Origin: an uncultured Clostridium sp.
GTDB lineage: Bacteria; Bacillota; Clostridia; Clostridiales; Clostridiaceae
Assembly (NCBI GenBank): GCA_900539375.1
Contig: UQBY01000012.1
Coordinates: forward strand, 1-64,000
Direction of reading: 5' to 3'
Length of the DNA: 64,000 nt
The position numbers and the translations under genes are program-made. A model generated the notes under the pieces. That model was not told where the DNA came from. It made no database searches and saw nothing but the letters and a program-made list of their open reading frames with translations. Shown here in pieces: positions 17,585 to 26,740 of this stretch; the first letter of the stretch is position 1, and each line of letters opens with the position of its first letter.

Positions 17585-17983
17585 ATGGAAAATAAAGAAC
17601 TAATTTTAAAAGCAATAAAAGCAAGAGAGTTAGCATATTGTCCTTATTCAAACTTTAAGGTAGGTGCAGCAGCACTTTTTGAAGATGGAAAGATATATAC
17701 AGGCTGCAACATAGAAAATGCTTCCTATGGAGCTACTAACTGTGCAGAAAGAACTGCTATATTTAATGGAGTATCTAAAGGAAATAAAGTTTTAAAAGAA
17801 CTTGCACTTATTGGAGATATTAATAATTTTACCTATCCTTGTGGAATATGCAGACAAGTAATATGTGAATTTGCAGAAAGTGAAAAGATAAAAATATATA
17901 TAATAAAAAACAAAGAGGAAGTAATTACAACTACATTAGAAGAGATAATGCCTAAAGCCTTTAACAAAAGGGATTTAGGATAA
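17585..17983 (+). CDS. cdd: Cytidine deaminase
   Basis: The 132-residue homotetrameric-type enzyme deaminates cytidine and deoxycytidine in pyrimidine salvage. The zinc site is Cys53 with catalytic Glu55 (NCAERTA) and Cys86/Cys89 (PCGICRQ). The start has a good GGAGG site. era starts 14 bases after its stop, the conserved cdd-era order of Firmicutes. Confidence 0.96.
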   Translation: MENKELILKAIKARELAYCPYSNFKVGAAALFEDGKIYTGCNIENASYGATNCAERTAIFNGVSKGNKVLKELALIGDINNFTYPCGICRQVICEFAESEKIKIYIIKNKEEVITTTLEEIMPKAFNKRDLG

Positions 17984-17997
17984 AATTAGGAGGAAGA

Positions 17998-18888
17998 ATG
18001 TTTAAATCAGGATTTGTTACAATAGTGGGAAGACCAAATGTTGGAAAGTCAACATTAATGAATAAAATTTTAGGAGAGAAACTTTCAATAGTTTCAAATA
18101 AACCTCAAACAACAAGAAATAATATACAAACAATATTAACAAAGGAAAATTATCAAATTGTCTTTGTTGATACTCCAGGAATACATAAACCAAAACATAA
18201 ACTTGGAGAATATATGGTAAATTCAGCTAAAGAATCAATGAAGGATGTAGATTTAGTATTATTTCTTACTAATCCAGATACTGAAATAGGAAGAGGAGAT
18301 AAATTTATATTAGAGTCATTAAAAAATTCTAAAGCACCTGTATTTTTAGTTTTAAATAAAGTAGATGAAAACACCAAAGAAAGAGTTGCAGAATCTTTAA
18401 AGATGTATTCTGAAGCTTTTGATTTTAAAGAAATAGTGCCTATATCAGCCTTAAAGGGGAAAAATGTAGATACTTTAGTTAACTTAATGGTAGAAGCTCT
18501 TCCAGAGGGTCCTAAGTATTATCCAGAGGATATGATAACAGATGTTCAAGAAAGATTTGTTGTATCTGAAATAGTAAGAGAAAAGGCTTTAAGAACTTTA
18601 AGGGATGAAGTGCCTCATGGTATAGCAGTAGATATAATACAAATGAAGAAAAAAGAAAATGGAAATTATCATATAGAAGTAGATTTAATTTGTGAAAAAG
18701 ATTCTCATAAGGGAATAATAATAGGAAAAAATGGTGAAACTTTAAAGAAGATAGGCTCTGCTGCAAGATATGAATTAGAAAAATTTTTAAATGGAAAAGT
18801 TAATATAAAAATATGGGTTAAAGTAAGAAAAGAGTGGAGAGATAATCAAAACTTATTAAAAGAATTAGGTTATAAGAAAACTAAATAA
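17998..18888 (+). CDS. era: GTPase Era
   Basis: This 296-residue Ras-like GTPase binds the 3' end of 16S rRNA during 30S assembly. The G1 loop is GRPNVGKST at residues 11-19. G3 is DTPGIHKPKH, G4 is NKVD, and the C-terminal KH domain carries GIIIGKNGETLKKIG. Length and order are normal. It is followed 10 bases later by recO, so the cdd-era-recO group is probably one transcript. Confidence 0.97.
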   Translation: MFKSGFVTIVGRPNVGKSTLMNKILGEKLSIVSNKPQTTRNNIQTILTKENYQIVFVDTPGIHKPKHKLGEYMVNSAKESMKDVDLVLFLTNPDTEIGRGDKFILESLKNSKAPVFLVLNKVDENTKERVAESLKMYSEAFDFKEIVPISALKGKNVDTLVNLMVEALPEGPKYYPEDMITDVQERFVVSEIVREKALRTLRDEVPHGIAVDIIQMKKKENGNYHIEVDLICEKDSHKGIIIGKNGETLKKIGSAARYELEKFLNGKVNIKIWVKVRKEWRDNQNLLKELGYKKTK

Positions 18889-18907
18889 TGAATAGGGGAT
18901 GATTATT

Positions 18908-19648
18908 CTGTCGCTTTTAAAGTGTAATGGAGTAGTAATAAAAACTCAAGACTATAGAGAAAATGATAAATTAGTATGGTTATATACTGATAATTTAGGA
19001 AAAATAACTATGATAGCAAAGGGAGCTAAAAAAAGCAAAAGTAAATTTTTTGCAAATACAATTCCTTTATGTTATGGTGAATATTTATTATTTAAAGGAA
19101 AAAGCCTATTTGTTTTACAGGAAGGGAAAATAAATAATTCCTTTCAAGGATTATTAGATAATTTAGATAAGCTTACATATTCTTCTTATGTATGTGAACT
19201 TATTGATATAGCTTTAGTTGAAGGAGAAAAAAATATACAAGTTTTTAAAGAGTTTTTAACTACTTTATATTTATTAAATACAGATGCCTTAGATTATGAA
19301 CTTTTAATAAGATATTTTGAACTAAAGCTTTTAAAAGCAACTGGATATGGATTAAATTTAGATAATTGTGTATGTTGCGGAAAGAAAATAAATGTATCTA
19401 ATTATATTGATGTATCAAATTTTGGAGGCATTTGTGAATCATGCATAAGAGAAAATGGAATGTATTTATCAAAGGGAGCTTATAATTCATTAAAATTTTT
19501 AATAAATACATCTCCAGATAAAATTTATAGATTAAAAATTTCAAATGACATAAAAAAAGAAATTGAAAAAGTAACATTTTATATTATCTCACATAATTAT
19601 GCTAAAAAGCCTAAAAGTTTAGAAATGTTAAATTATTTAAAGGAGTGA
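18908..19648 (+). CDS. recO: DNA repair protein RecO
   Basis: The product loads RecA onto SSB-coated DNA with RecR. The N-terminal OB-fold includes CNGVVIKTQDYRENDKL, and a zinc site is formed by CVCCGKK and CESC further on. The ATG at 18899 touches the ribosome site AGGGG (18894-18898), which is too close. The in-frame CTG at 18908 lies 9 bases downstream and gives MSLLKCNGVV, which fits the family start better, so I place the start there with moderate confidence (246 residues). The ATG version is 249 residues. recO is followed with overlap by a DUF4342 gene whose ribosome site is inside recO. Confidence 0.9.
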   Translation: MSLLKCNGVVIKTQDYRENDKLVWLYTDNLGKITMIAKGAKKSKSKFFANTIPLCYGEYLLFKGKSLFVLQEGKINNSFQGLLDNLDKLTYSSYVCELIDIALVEGEKNIQVFKEFLTTLYLLNTDALDYELLIRYFELKLLKATGYGLNLDNCVCCGKKINVSNYIDVSNFGGICESCIRENGMYLSKGAYNSLKFLINTSPDKIYRLKISNDIKKEIEKVTFYIISHNYAKKPKSLEMLNYLKE

Positions 19649-19653
19649 TAAGT

Positions 19654-20322
19654 ATGGAAATAACATTAGAGAAAGTAGATAAAGTAATTGAAAGAACAGG
19701 GGCTAGCTATAAGGAAGCTAAAGAAGCATTAGAAATGACAGATGGTAATGTTTTAGATGCAATAATTTACCTTGAAGAGAATTTACAAAATAGTGAAAGT
19801 GAATATGGTGAATATGAAAAAGAAGAAAAGGGACAAACAATTGAAGAATTTAAAAATTGGCTTAAAGAATTAATAAATAAAGGCAATGTATCTAGAATAA
19901 AAATTAAAAAAGATGAAGAAGTTCTTGTAGATGTACCAGTTAATGCAGGAATAGCAGCTGCAGTAATTGGAATTATTGTTCCACCTGTATTAGCTTTTGG
20001 AGTTATTGCAGCAGTTGCAACAAAGGTTACTATAGAAATTACAAAAACTGATGGAAGTGTAGAGGTTGTTAATCAATATATATCAAAAGCTACAGAAGAC
20101 ATATCAAAGGCAGCTGGTGGAGTTAAAAACAAAGCATCAAACATGGCAGAAGAAATAAAAAACAAATTTTCTAGAGTAGATTTAAATAAAAAAGATAAAA
20201 AAGACCAAAAAGACCAAAAAGACAAAGTAGAATTTGATAATAGTGCTGTGTTTACTTATAGAGTTGATTTTGATAATGAAGATGAAAATGAAGAAGGAAA
20301 AGAAGAAGGAAAAGAAGAATAA
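19654..20322 (+). CDS. UBA-like/DUF4342 domain protein
   Basis: The product has 222 residues. Residues 1-45 form a UBA-like fold (VIERTGASYKEAKEALEMTDGNVLDAI), as in EF-Ts and NAC. The DUF4342 segment follows (EEFKNWLKELINKGNVSRIKI...VDVPVNAGIAAA), with a hydrophobic stretch at about 92-120 that could lie in a membrane. The tail is highly charged with KDQ repeats. The ribosome site AAGGAG (19640-19645) lies inside the recO stop region and points to ATG 19654. Function is unknown; the genes before it suggest a housekeeping role. Confidence 0.8.
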   Translation: MEITLEKVDKVIERTGASYKEAKEALEMTDGNVLDAIIYLEENLQNSESEYGEYEKEEKGQTIEEFKNWLKELINKGNVSRIKIKKDEEVLVDVPVNAGIAAAVIGIIVPPVLAFGVIAAVATKVTIEITKTDGSVEVVNQYISKATEDISKAAGGVKNKASNMAEEIKNKFSRVDLNKKDKKDQKDQKDKVEFDNSAVFTYRVDFDNEDENEEGKEEGKEE

Positions 20323-20583
20323 AAGAAAATATAAGTAAAACCAAGAATTTAAATGATAAATTTATATAAAGAGGAAATATGGGGCAAATAAGTTTAATTT
20401 TCTGAAAATTAAGTATAGTCAAACAGAAATCCTGTGGTATAATTATACTATAATAAGAAAAGTTATTCTAATCTGAATTGTCTGAATATTTCCTTCTTTT
20501 TTGAAAATTTATATTTTACAATTAAAAGAAAAAGATATAAAAAATAAATAAGAAAAAATATTTTGAAAATTGCAATCGTATAC

Positions 20584-20612
20584 TTGATTTTAAATGTAAA
20601 TAATGGTAAAAT
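20584..20612 (+). promoter_or_regulatory. Candidate ppdK promoter in the 20323-20734 gap
   Basis: The 412-base gap before ppdK is almost pure A/T. The best promoter is TTGATT (20584-20589), 17 bases, TAAAAT (20607-20612). A short hairpin GAATTATAAAACAATTC lies just after it. Another -10-like TATAAT is at about 20438. The 120-base leader before the AUG has no recognised riboswitch. Confidence 0.4.
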
Positions 20613-20734
20613 TTAAAAAGACTGAATTATAAAACAATTCAATAAAATTACTACAAATAAGTAAAAATCTATCGGTACTTTAGTAAAGGACTGCTAGTAT
20701 AAATTAAATTGTGTAAGAATGGAGGAGTTTTGAG

Positions 20735-23362
20735 ATGGAGAATAAATATGTTTATCTTTTTAGTGAAGGAAATGCATCAATGAGAAATCTATTAGGAGGT
20801 AAAGGTGCTAATTTAGCAGAAATGACAAACTTAGGAATACCAGTACCTCAAGGATTTACAGTTACAACTGAGGCATGTAATAAATATTATGCAGATGGTA
20901 AGAAGATTTCTCAAGAAGTATTAGACCAAATTGAAAGTAGCATAAAGGAATTAGAAAAAATTGCAGGAAAAGAATTTGGAAGCAAAGAAGATCCATTATT
21001 AGTATCAGTAAGATCTGGAGCTAGAGCTTCTATGCCAGGAATGATGGATACAATATTAAACTTAGGTTTAAATGATGAAGCTGTTGAAATTGTGGCTAAG
21101 AAAACTTCAAATCCAAGATTTGCTTATGATTCATATAGAAGATTTATTCAAATGTTTGCAGATGTTGTTATGGGCATTGAAAAAAGATTATTTGAAGATA
21201 AATTAGATGAAATGAAAGAAGCAAAGGGCTATAAAGTAGATACAGACCTTACAGCAGATGATTTAAAAGAATTAGTAGTTCAATTTAAAGACATCTATAA
21301 AAAAGAAAAAGGAGAACCATTCCCACAAGATCCAAAGATTCAATTAATAGAATCTGTTACAGCAGTATTTAGATCCTGGGATAACCCAAGAGCAATAGTT
21401 TATAGAAGATTAAATGATATACCAGGAGAATGGGGAACAGCAGTAAATGTTCAACAAATGGTATTTGGTAATAAAGGAGAAACTTCAGGAACAGGAGTAA
21501 TATTCTCAAGAAACCCTGCAACTGGAGAAAAGAAAATTTATGGAGAATATTTAATGAATGCACAAGGTGAAGACGTTGTTGCAGGTATAAGAACTCCTCA
21601 ACCAATTTCTCAATTAGAAGAACAAAATCCAGAAATATATAAACAATTAGTAGGAATAATAAATACACTAGAATCTCATTATAAAGATATGCAAGATATG
21701 GAAATAACAATTGAAGAAGGAAAGCTATACTTCTTACAAACTAGAAATGGTAAAAGAACAGCACAAGCTGCATTAAAAATTGCAGTTGATTTAGTTGAAG
21801 AAGGAGCTTTAACTAAAGAGGAAGCAATACTTAAAGTTGAACCAAAACAATTAGATTCTTTACTTCATCCAGCATTTTATTCTGAAGATTTAAAGAAAGC
21901 AAAAGTAATTGCAAAAGGACTTGCAGCATCTCCAGGAGCAGCTTGTGGTAAGATTTGTTTCACTGCTGAAGAAGCAAAAGAAAGAGCAGAAAAAGGTGAA
22001 AAGGTTGTTTTAGTAAGACTTGAAACTTCACCAGAAGATATAGAAGGTATGATAGCAGCTCAAGGTATCTTAACTGTAAGAGGAGGAATGACTTCTCATG
22101 CAGCAGTTGTTGCTAGAGGTATGGGAACTTGTTGTGTTTCAGGTTGTGGAGCAATTAAAGTTAATGAAGATGCTAGAACTATGGAAGTTGATGGAAAGGT
22201 TTATACAGATAAAGACTTTATATCAATAGATGGTTCAACAGGTAATGTATATGGAGAAGCTGTTAAGACAGTAACACCAGAAATTACAGGCCATTTTGCA
22301 ACATTTATGAAATGGGCAGATGATATAAGAAAACTTCAAGTAAGAACTAATGCAGATAATCCAAGAGATACTAAACAAGCTGTTGAATTTGGTGCAGAAG
22401 GTATTGGATTATGTAGAACAGAGCATATGTTCTTTGCAGAAGATAGAATAATGGCAGTTAGAGAAATGATTGTAGCAAAGGATGTTGAACAAAGAAGAAA
22501 AGCATTAGATAAGATTCTTCCAATGCAAAAACAAGATTTTATAGAAATGTATGAAGCTTTAGAAGGAAAGCCAGCAACTATAAGATTCTTAGATCCACCA
22601 CTACATGAATTCTTACCTCATTCAGAAGAGGATATAAGAGCATTAGCTAAAGAAATGGATTTAAGCTATGAAGAGTTAAAGGCTACAGTAGATAGCTTAC
22701 ATGAATTTAATCCAATGATGGGGCATAGAGGATGTAGACTTGCAGTTTCATATCCAGAAATAGCAGAAATGCAAACTAGAGCAGTAATAGAAGCTGCAAT
22801 AGAAGTTAGAAAGAATAAAGGATATGATGTAGTTCCTGAAATAATGATACCATTAGTTGGAGAAGTAAAGGAATTAAAATATGTTAAAGATATAGTAGTT
22901 AATACAGCAGAAGCTGTTATGGCAGAAAATAATGTTAAATTTGACTATCATATTGGAACAATGATTGAAATTCCAAGAGCTGCTCTTACAGCAGATAAAA
23001 TAGCAACTGAAGCAGAATTCTTCTCATTTGGTACAAATGATTTAACACAAATGACATTTGGATTCTCAAGAGATGATGCAGCTAAATTCTTAGGAGCTTA
23101 TTATGATAAGAAGATTTACGAACAAGACCCATTTGCAAAATTAGATCAAACAGGAGTAGGTCAATTAGTTCAAATGGCAGCTGAAAAAGGAAGAGCTGTT
23201 AGACCAAATATCCATTTAGGAATTTGTGGAGAACATGGAGGAGACCCTTCATCAATTGAATTTTGTCATAATGTTGGACTTGATTATGTTTCTTGTTCAC
23301 CATTTAGAGTTCCTTTAGCTAGACTTGCAGCAGCACAAGCTCAAGTAAAAAATCCTAGATAA
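20735..23362 (+). CDS. ppdK: Pyruvate, phosphate dikinase
   Basis: The 875-residue enzyme interconverts pyruvate + ATP + Pi and PEP + AMP + PPi; in clostridia it serves PPi-linked glycolysis or gluconeogenesis. The phosphohistidine is His455 (GGMTSHAAVVARG) and the PEP-site cysteine is Cys831 (LGICGEHGGDP), numbering identical to the C. symbiosum enzyme. The N-terminal ATP-grasp domain starts VYLFSEG...GGKGANLAEMTNLG. It is monocistronic, with a strong bidirectional-looking hairpin after the stop. Smooth, highly expressed codon use is visible. Confidence 0.97.
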   Translation: MENKYVYLFSEGNASMRNLLGGKGANLAEMTNLGIPVPQGFTVTTEACNKYYADGKKISQEVLDQIESSIKELEKIAGKEFGSKEDPLLVSVRSGARASMPGMMDTILNLGLNDEAVEIVAKKTSNPRFAYDSYRRFIQMFADVVMGIEKRLFEDKLDEMKEAKGYKVDTDLTADDLKELVVQFKDIYKKEKGEPFPQDPKIQLIESVTAVFRSWDNPRAIVYRRLNDIPGEWGTAVNVQQMVFGNKGETSGTGVIFSRNPATGEKKIYGEYLMNAQGEDVVAGIRTPQPISQLEEQNPEIYKQLVGIINTLESHYKDMQDMEITIEEGKLYFLQTRNGKRTAQAALKIAVDLVEEGALTKEEAILKVEPKQLDSLLHPAFYSEDLKKAKVIAKGLAASPGAACGKICFTAEEAKERAEKGEKVVLVRLETSPEDIEGMIAAQGILTVRGGMTSHAAVVARGMGTCCVSGCGAIKVNEDARTMEVDGKVYTDKDFISIDGSTGNVYGEAVKTVTPEITGHFATFMKWADDIRKLQVRTNADNPRDTKQAVEFGAEGIGLCRTEHMFFAEDRIMAVREMIVAKDVEQRRKALDKILPMQKQDFIEMYEALEGKPATIRFLDPPLHEFLPHSEEDIRALAKEMDLSYEELKATVDSLHEFNPMMGHRGCRLAVSYPEIAEMQTRAVIEAAIEVRKNKGYDVVPEIMIPLVGEVKELKYVKDIVVNTAEAVMAENNVKFDYHIGTMIEIPRAALTADKIATEAEFFSFGTNDLTQMTFGFSRDDAAKFLGAYYDKKIYEQDPFAKLDQTGVGQLVQMAAEKGRAVRPNIHLGICGEHGGDPSSIEFCHNVGLDYVSCSPFRVPLARLAAAQAQVKNPR

Positions 23363-23389
23363 GAAAATCTTATTTAAAATGTAAATTAT

Positions 23390-23432
23390 ATTCCATATCA
23401 ATTATGAAAGTAATTGATATGGAATTTTTTTA
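23390..23432 (+). terminator. Terminator after ppdK
   Basis: Perfect 15-base arms ATTCCATATCAATTA (23390-23404) and TAATTGATATGGAAT (23411-23425) are followed by a run of T. The inverted CotS-like gene ends at its edge (23430), so it separates two convergent genes. Confidence 0.92.
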
Positions 23433-24494
23433 ATATAATTTCCAATTACTAAGGGTAAAATAATTAAGAATGGATTTTGAAAATTCTAATTGGGCATATA
23501 CCTTTTTGTTATTTTTCTTTAATAATTCATTAAAGGCTTTTTTATTACACTTTTTTCTATTCTTATAATAATCCTTAGAAATTTTCCAATACTTTTGAGG
23601 AAAACATATATAAGAAACAATATATTTTAAATCATCAGATGATAAAGTAGAAGAGTATATATAATTATTTAAAACTTCTAAAGTTATATCTAAATTCCAA
23701 TTGGTATTATCTCTTTTTAAAAGTCTTCTTAAAAAATAAGAAATATCATGAGAAGAATAATCCATTTTGCATTTATCAAAATCAATAATCCATACTTTAT
23801 TATCATCAGAAAAGAGTATGTTTTTATTTACATAATCTCCATGACAGAGAGAAGTAGATAAAAATTTAGGATTTATTTCACTAGAAATAGAAGTACATAT
23901 TTTGCATAGTTCAAGGTTTTCTTCAAGAGTAGATAAAAATTCTCTTGAAAAATGGTCTTTACATTGAAATGCATAATTTGATGATTTTAATATATCATGA
24001 AAGTGTTTTTCTATAGATATGTATAGATTATCAAAGGCTTTTTTATTTTCACTTCCTAATATAGGAGAAAAATTTCTTGTTGATGTATGAAGCTTTCCAA
24101 GTTCAAGGGAGGAAGAAAATATATGATTAAGATTATCAAAGTTACACTTTGTACCATCAATCCATTCAGTAAGAATAAAAAGCATACCATGAAAATCTAC
24201 AAAACGTCCCTTATATATAGTTGGAATTAGTTTTGGAACATTTAAACCATAACGATAAAGCCACTCTAAACAAGAATATACATAAAGAAGAGCTTCTTTA
24301 GAGTAATAAACTTTTTTTAAACAATAAAATTTATCCTTGTTTTCAACTTTATAAACAGCTCTTTGTTTATCTGTATCTTTAAATTTAATCATTTTAACAT
24401 TAGAATTTTCTAGGCCATAGTATGGTAAAATAAACTTTTTTATATTATTAGGAGAAAAAATTGAATGCTTTGAATAAGATAATAGAGTAGCCAT
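23430..24494 (-). CDS. CotS-family spore coat / phosphotransferase-like protein
   Basis: The 354-residue protein has a protein-kinase-like (aminoglycoside phosphotransferase) fold. The catalytic loop is LCHGDYVNKNIL and the metal motif VWIIDFDKC, both intact. CotS-family proteins sit in the spore coat of bacilli and clostridia and are transcribed in the mother cell. It lies alone, inverted between ppdK and dnaG, ending in the shared hairpin. The ribosome site TTGGAGT is 6 bases before ATG. The substrate is unknown; because both active-site motifs are present it may be a real kinase. Confidence 0.78.
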   Translation of the reverse strand: MATLLSYSKHSIFSPNNIKKFILPYYGLENSNVKMIKFKDTDKQRAVYKVENKDKFYCLKKVYYSKEALLYVYSCLEWLYRYGLNVPKLIPTIYKGRFVDFHGMLFILTEWIDGTKCNFDNLNHIFSSSLELGKLHTSTRNFSPILGSENKKAFDNLYISIEKHFHDILKSSNYAFQCKDHFSREFLSTLEENLELCKICTSISSEINPKFLSTSLCHGDYVNKNILFSDDNKVWIIDFDKCKMDYSSHDISYFLRRLLKRDNTNWNLDITLEVLNNYIYSSTLSSDDLKYIVSYICFPQKYWKISKDYYKNRKKCNKKAFNELLKKNNKKVYAQLEFSKSILNYFTLSNWKLY

Positions 24495-24937
24495 AAAATT
24501 ACTCCAAAAAATATTATTTCAATATTATTGATATTAAAAATATATTCTAAATATACTAAAAAATAAAATTTAAATATTAGTAATATCCTATAAATAATTA
24601 GGCATAATAAATAAAGGATTTAAAAGAGATATGTAGAATTATAAAATATAAGTTAATTTACATAGAACTAAAAGAGAAAATTGAAGATTTTAAGAGTTTG
24701 ACATTAATAAAAAAGTTATATTATCAAAATAATTAAAAGAGTAAACATAAGAGATAAAATTCATAATATACCTTAATTTTGAAATTTATTAAATATGAAT
24801 AAAAAAACGGAAATATGGAATTATAAACCATGTGAAATAAAATTAATATTATTTATAAAAATAAAAGGATAAATAAAGTTAGTGTCGAATAATATATAAA
24901 TTGTTGAAAAAAATTTTGAAGAGAGGGAGAAGACTCC
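24495..24937. other. 443-base AT-rich gap between divergent CotS-like gene and dnaG
   Basis: The gap is about 80% A/T with no open frame of note. A weak promoter-like pair TTGACA (24698-24703) and TTATCA (24721-24726), 17 bases apart, may serve dnaG-rpoD. I see no riboswitch or terminator here. Confidence 0.4.
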
Positions 24938-26710
24938 TTGAAAATTTCAGAAGAAGTTATTGAAAGAATAAAACAAGAAAATGATATTGTGGACATAATT
25001 TCTGAAAGTGTAAGGTTAAAAAGATCTGGAAGGAATTTTTTTGGGCTATGCCCATTTCACAATGACAAAAATCCATCCTTTTCAGTTTCTCAAGAAAAGC
25101 AAATATATAAATGTTTTTCCTGTGGAGAAGCTGGAAATGTAGTTACTTTTGTAATGAAACAAAAGAACTTGCAGTATGTAGAGGCATTAAAATATTTAGC
25201 TGAAAAAGCAAATATACCTTTAGATTTAAAAGAAGGAAGAGTTGATAGTTCGGTAAATAGGAAGAAAGATATTCTTTATAAAGTAAATGTGGAAACAGGA
25301 CGCTTCTTTTTTAAAAATCTTACAGAAAATAATGTGGCAAAGGAATATTTCTCAAACAGAGGAATAAAAAACTCTACTATAAGAAAGTTTGGACTTGGAT
25401 ATGCAAAAGATGAATGGAGTAGTTTAATCTATTATTTAAGGAAAAAAGGTTTTAAAGAAGAAACCTTGCTAGAAGCAGGGTTAGTTTCAAAGAGTCCTAA
25501 AGGAAAAGTATATGATAGATTTAGAAACAGAGTTATGTTTCCTGTTTTTAATATTAAAGGAAATGTAATAGGCTTTGGTGGAAGAGTTTTAGATGATTCA
25601 AAACCAAAGTATTTAAATTCTCCAGAAACATTGGTATTTCAAAAAGGGTATAATCTATATGGATTAAATTTTGCTATAAAGGAAAAAATGGAAGATAGAT
25701 ATTTCATAATAGTTGAAGGTTACATGGACTGTATAGCACTTAATCAATATGGAATAACTAATGTTGTTGCTTCCCTTGGAACAGCTTTAACAACCCATCA
25801 AGCAAGGCTGCTTAAAAGATATGCAGATAAAGTAATTATTTCATATGATGCAGATATAGCTGGGCAGACAGCCACCCTTAGAGGACTTGAAATACTTAGA
25901 ACTGCAGGGTTAGATGTAAGAGTATTAATAATACCACAGGGAAAAGATCCAGATGAATTTATTCGTTCAAATGGAAAGGAGGCGTTTTTAAAACTTATAA
26001 ATTCTGCAATATCTTTAATCAGTTATAGGCTGAAAAGGGCTAAGGAGGGAATAAACTTTAAAGAAAATTCATCACTTATTAAATATGGAAAAAGAGTAGC
26101 TGAAATACTAGCAGATTTAAATCCAGTAGAAAAGGATGTGTATATTAAAGAAATATCTGAAGATACAGGAATTAAGGAACAATCCATATATGATTTAATA
26201 TCAAACATAAAAACAAAAAAAGATGAAACTTTTATGAATGGAAAGGAAGAATTTGGAACAGAATTATATTTAGAGCCAGCTTATGTAAAAGCAGAACGTT
26301 CTTTAATAAAGCTTATGTTCAATGATAAATATTATGCTGAAATTATAAAAAGTATTTCATCAGAAGATTTGGTATTAAATTCACATAAAAAAATATTTAA
26401 TTTAATAATTGCATCTAAAGATAATAATGCTAATAATATAAAAGCATATATAGAGGCAGGATGTGATGATATTGAATCGTCAAAAGAATTAACTAAAATA
26501 AATGAACTTAATCTTTTAGAAGTCAATGATATAGAAAGACTTGCTAAAGAATGTATAAAAAAAGTAAAGTTATTTAAGCTTAATGAAAAATTAGAAGGTT
26601 TAAAAAAGGAGCAGAAGGAATTGGAGCAAAAAGGAAAAATTCAAGAATCCATAGAAATTGCTATAGAGCTTACTAAATTAAATGAACAAATTAAAAAGGA
26701 AAGAGGTTAA
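24938..26710 (+). CDS. dnaG: DNA primase
   Basis: The 590-residue product synthesises RNA primers at the replication fork. The CHC2 zinc finger is Cys38, His41, Cys59 and Cys62 (LCPFHNDKN, KCFSCGE). The TOPRIM domain has IIVEGYMDCIAL and SYDADIAG. A C-terminal helicase-binding region follows. The start codon is TTG, with GAGAGGGAG (24921-24929) 8 bases ahead and no nearby ATG. rpoD follows at once, the classical dnaG-rpoD macromolecular synthesis operon. Confidence 0.96.
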   Translation: MKISEEVIERIKQENDIVDIISESVRLKRSGRNFFGLCPFHNDKNPSFSVSQEKQIYKCFSCGEAGNVVTFVMKQKNLQYVEALKYLAEKANIPLDLKEGRVDSSVNRKKDILYKVNVETGRFFFKNLTENNVAKEYFSNRGIKNSTIRKFGLGYAKDEWSSLIYYLRKKGFKEETLLEAGLVSKSPKGKVYDRFRNRVMFPVFNIKGNVIGFGGRVLDDSKPKYLNSPETLVFQKGYNLYGLNFAIKEKMEDRYFIIVEGYMDCIALNQYGITNVVASLGTALTTHQARLLKRYADKVIISYDADIAGQTATLRGLEILRTAGLDVRVLIIPQGKDPDEFIRSNGKEAFLKLINSAISLISYRLKRAKEGINFKENSSLIKYGKRVAEILADLNPVEKDVYIKEISEDTGIKEQSIYDLISNIKTKKDETFMNGKEEFGTELYLEPAYVKAERSLIKLMFNDKYYAEIIKSISSEDLVLNSHKKIFNLIIASKDNNANNIKAYIEAGCDDIESSKELTKINELNLLEVNDIERLAKECIKKVKLFKLNEKLEGLKKEQKELEQKGKIQESIEIAIELTKLNEQIKKERG

Positions 26711-26740
26711 TTGAAAATGGCGGAAGGAGGCAAGAGTAAA

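Noticed and set aside
23500..24000. Possibility that the CotS-like gene is a choline or aminoglycoside kinase for resistance
   Set aside because: Both are of the same fold, but the solitary location beside a sporulating-cell gene set and the overall pattern fit the spore-coat CotS group better.
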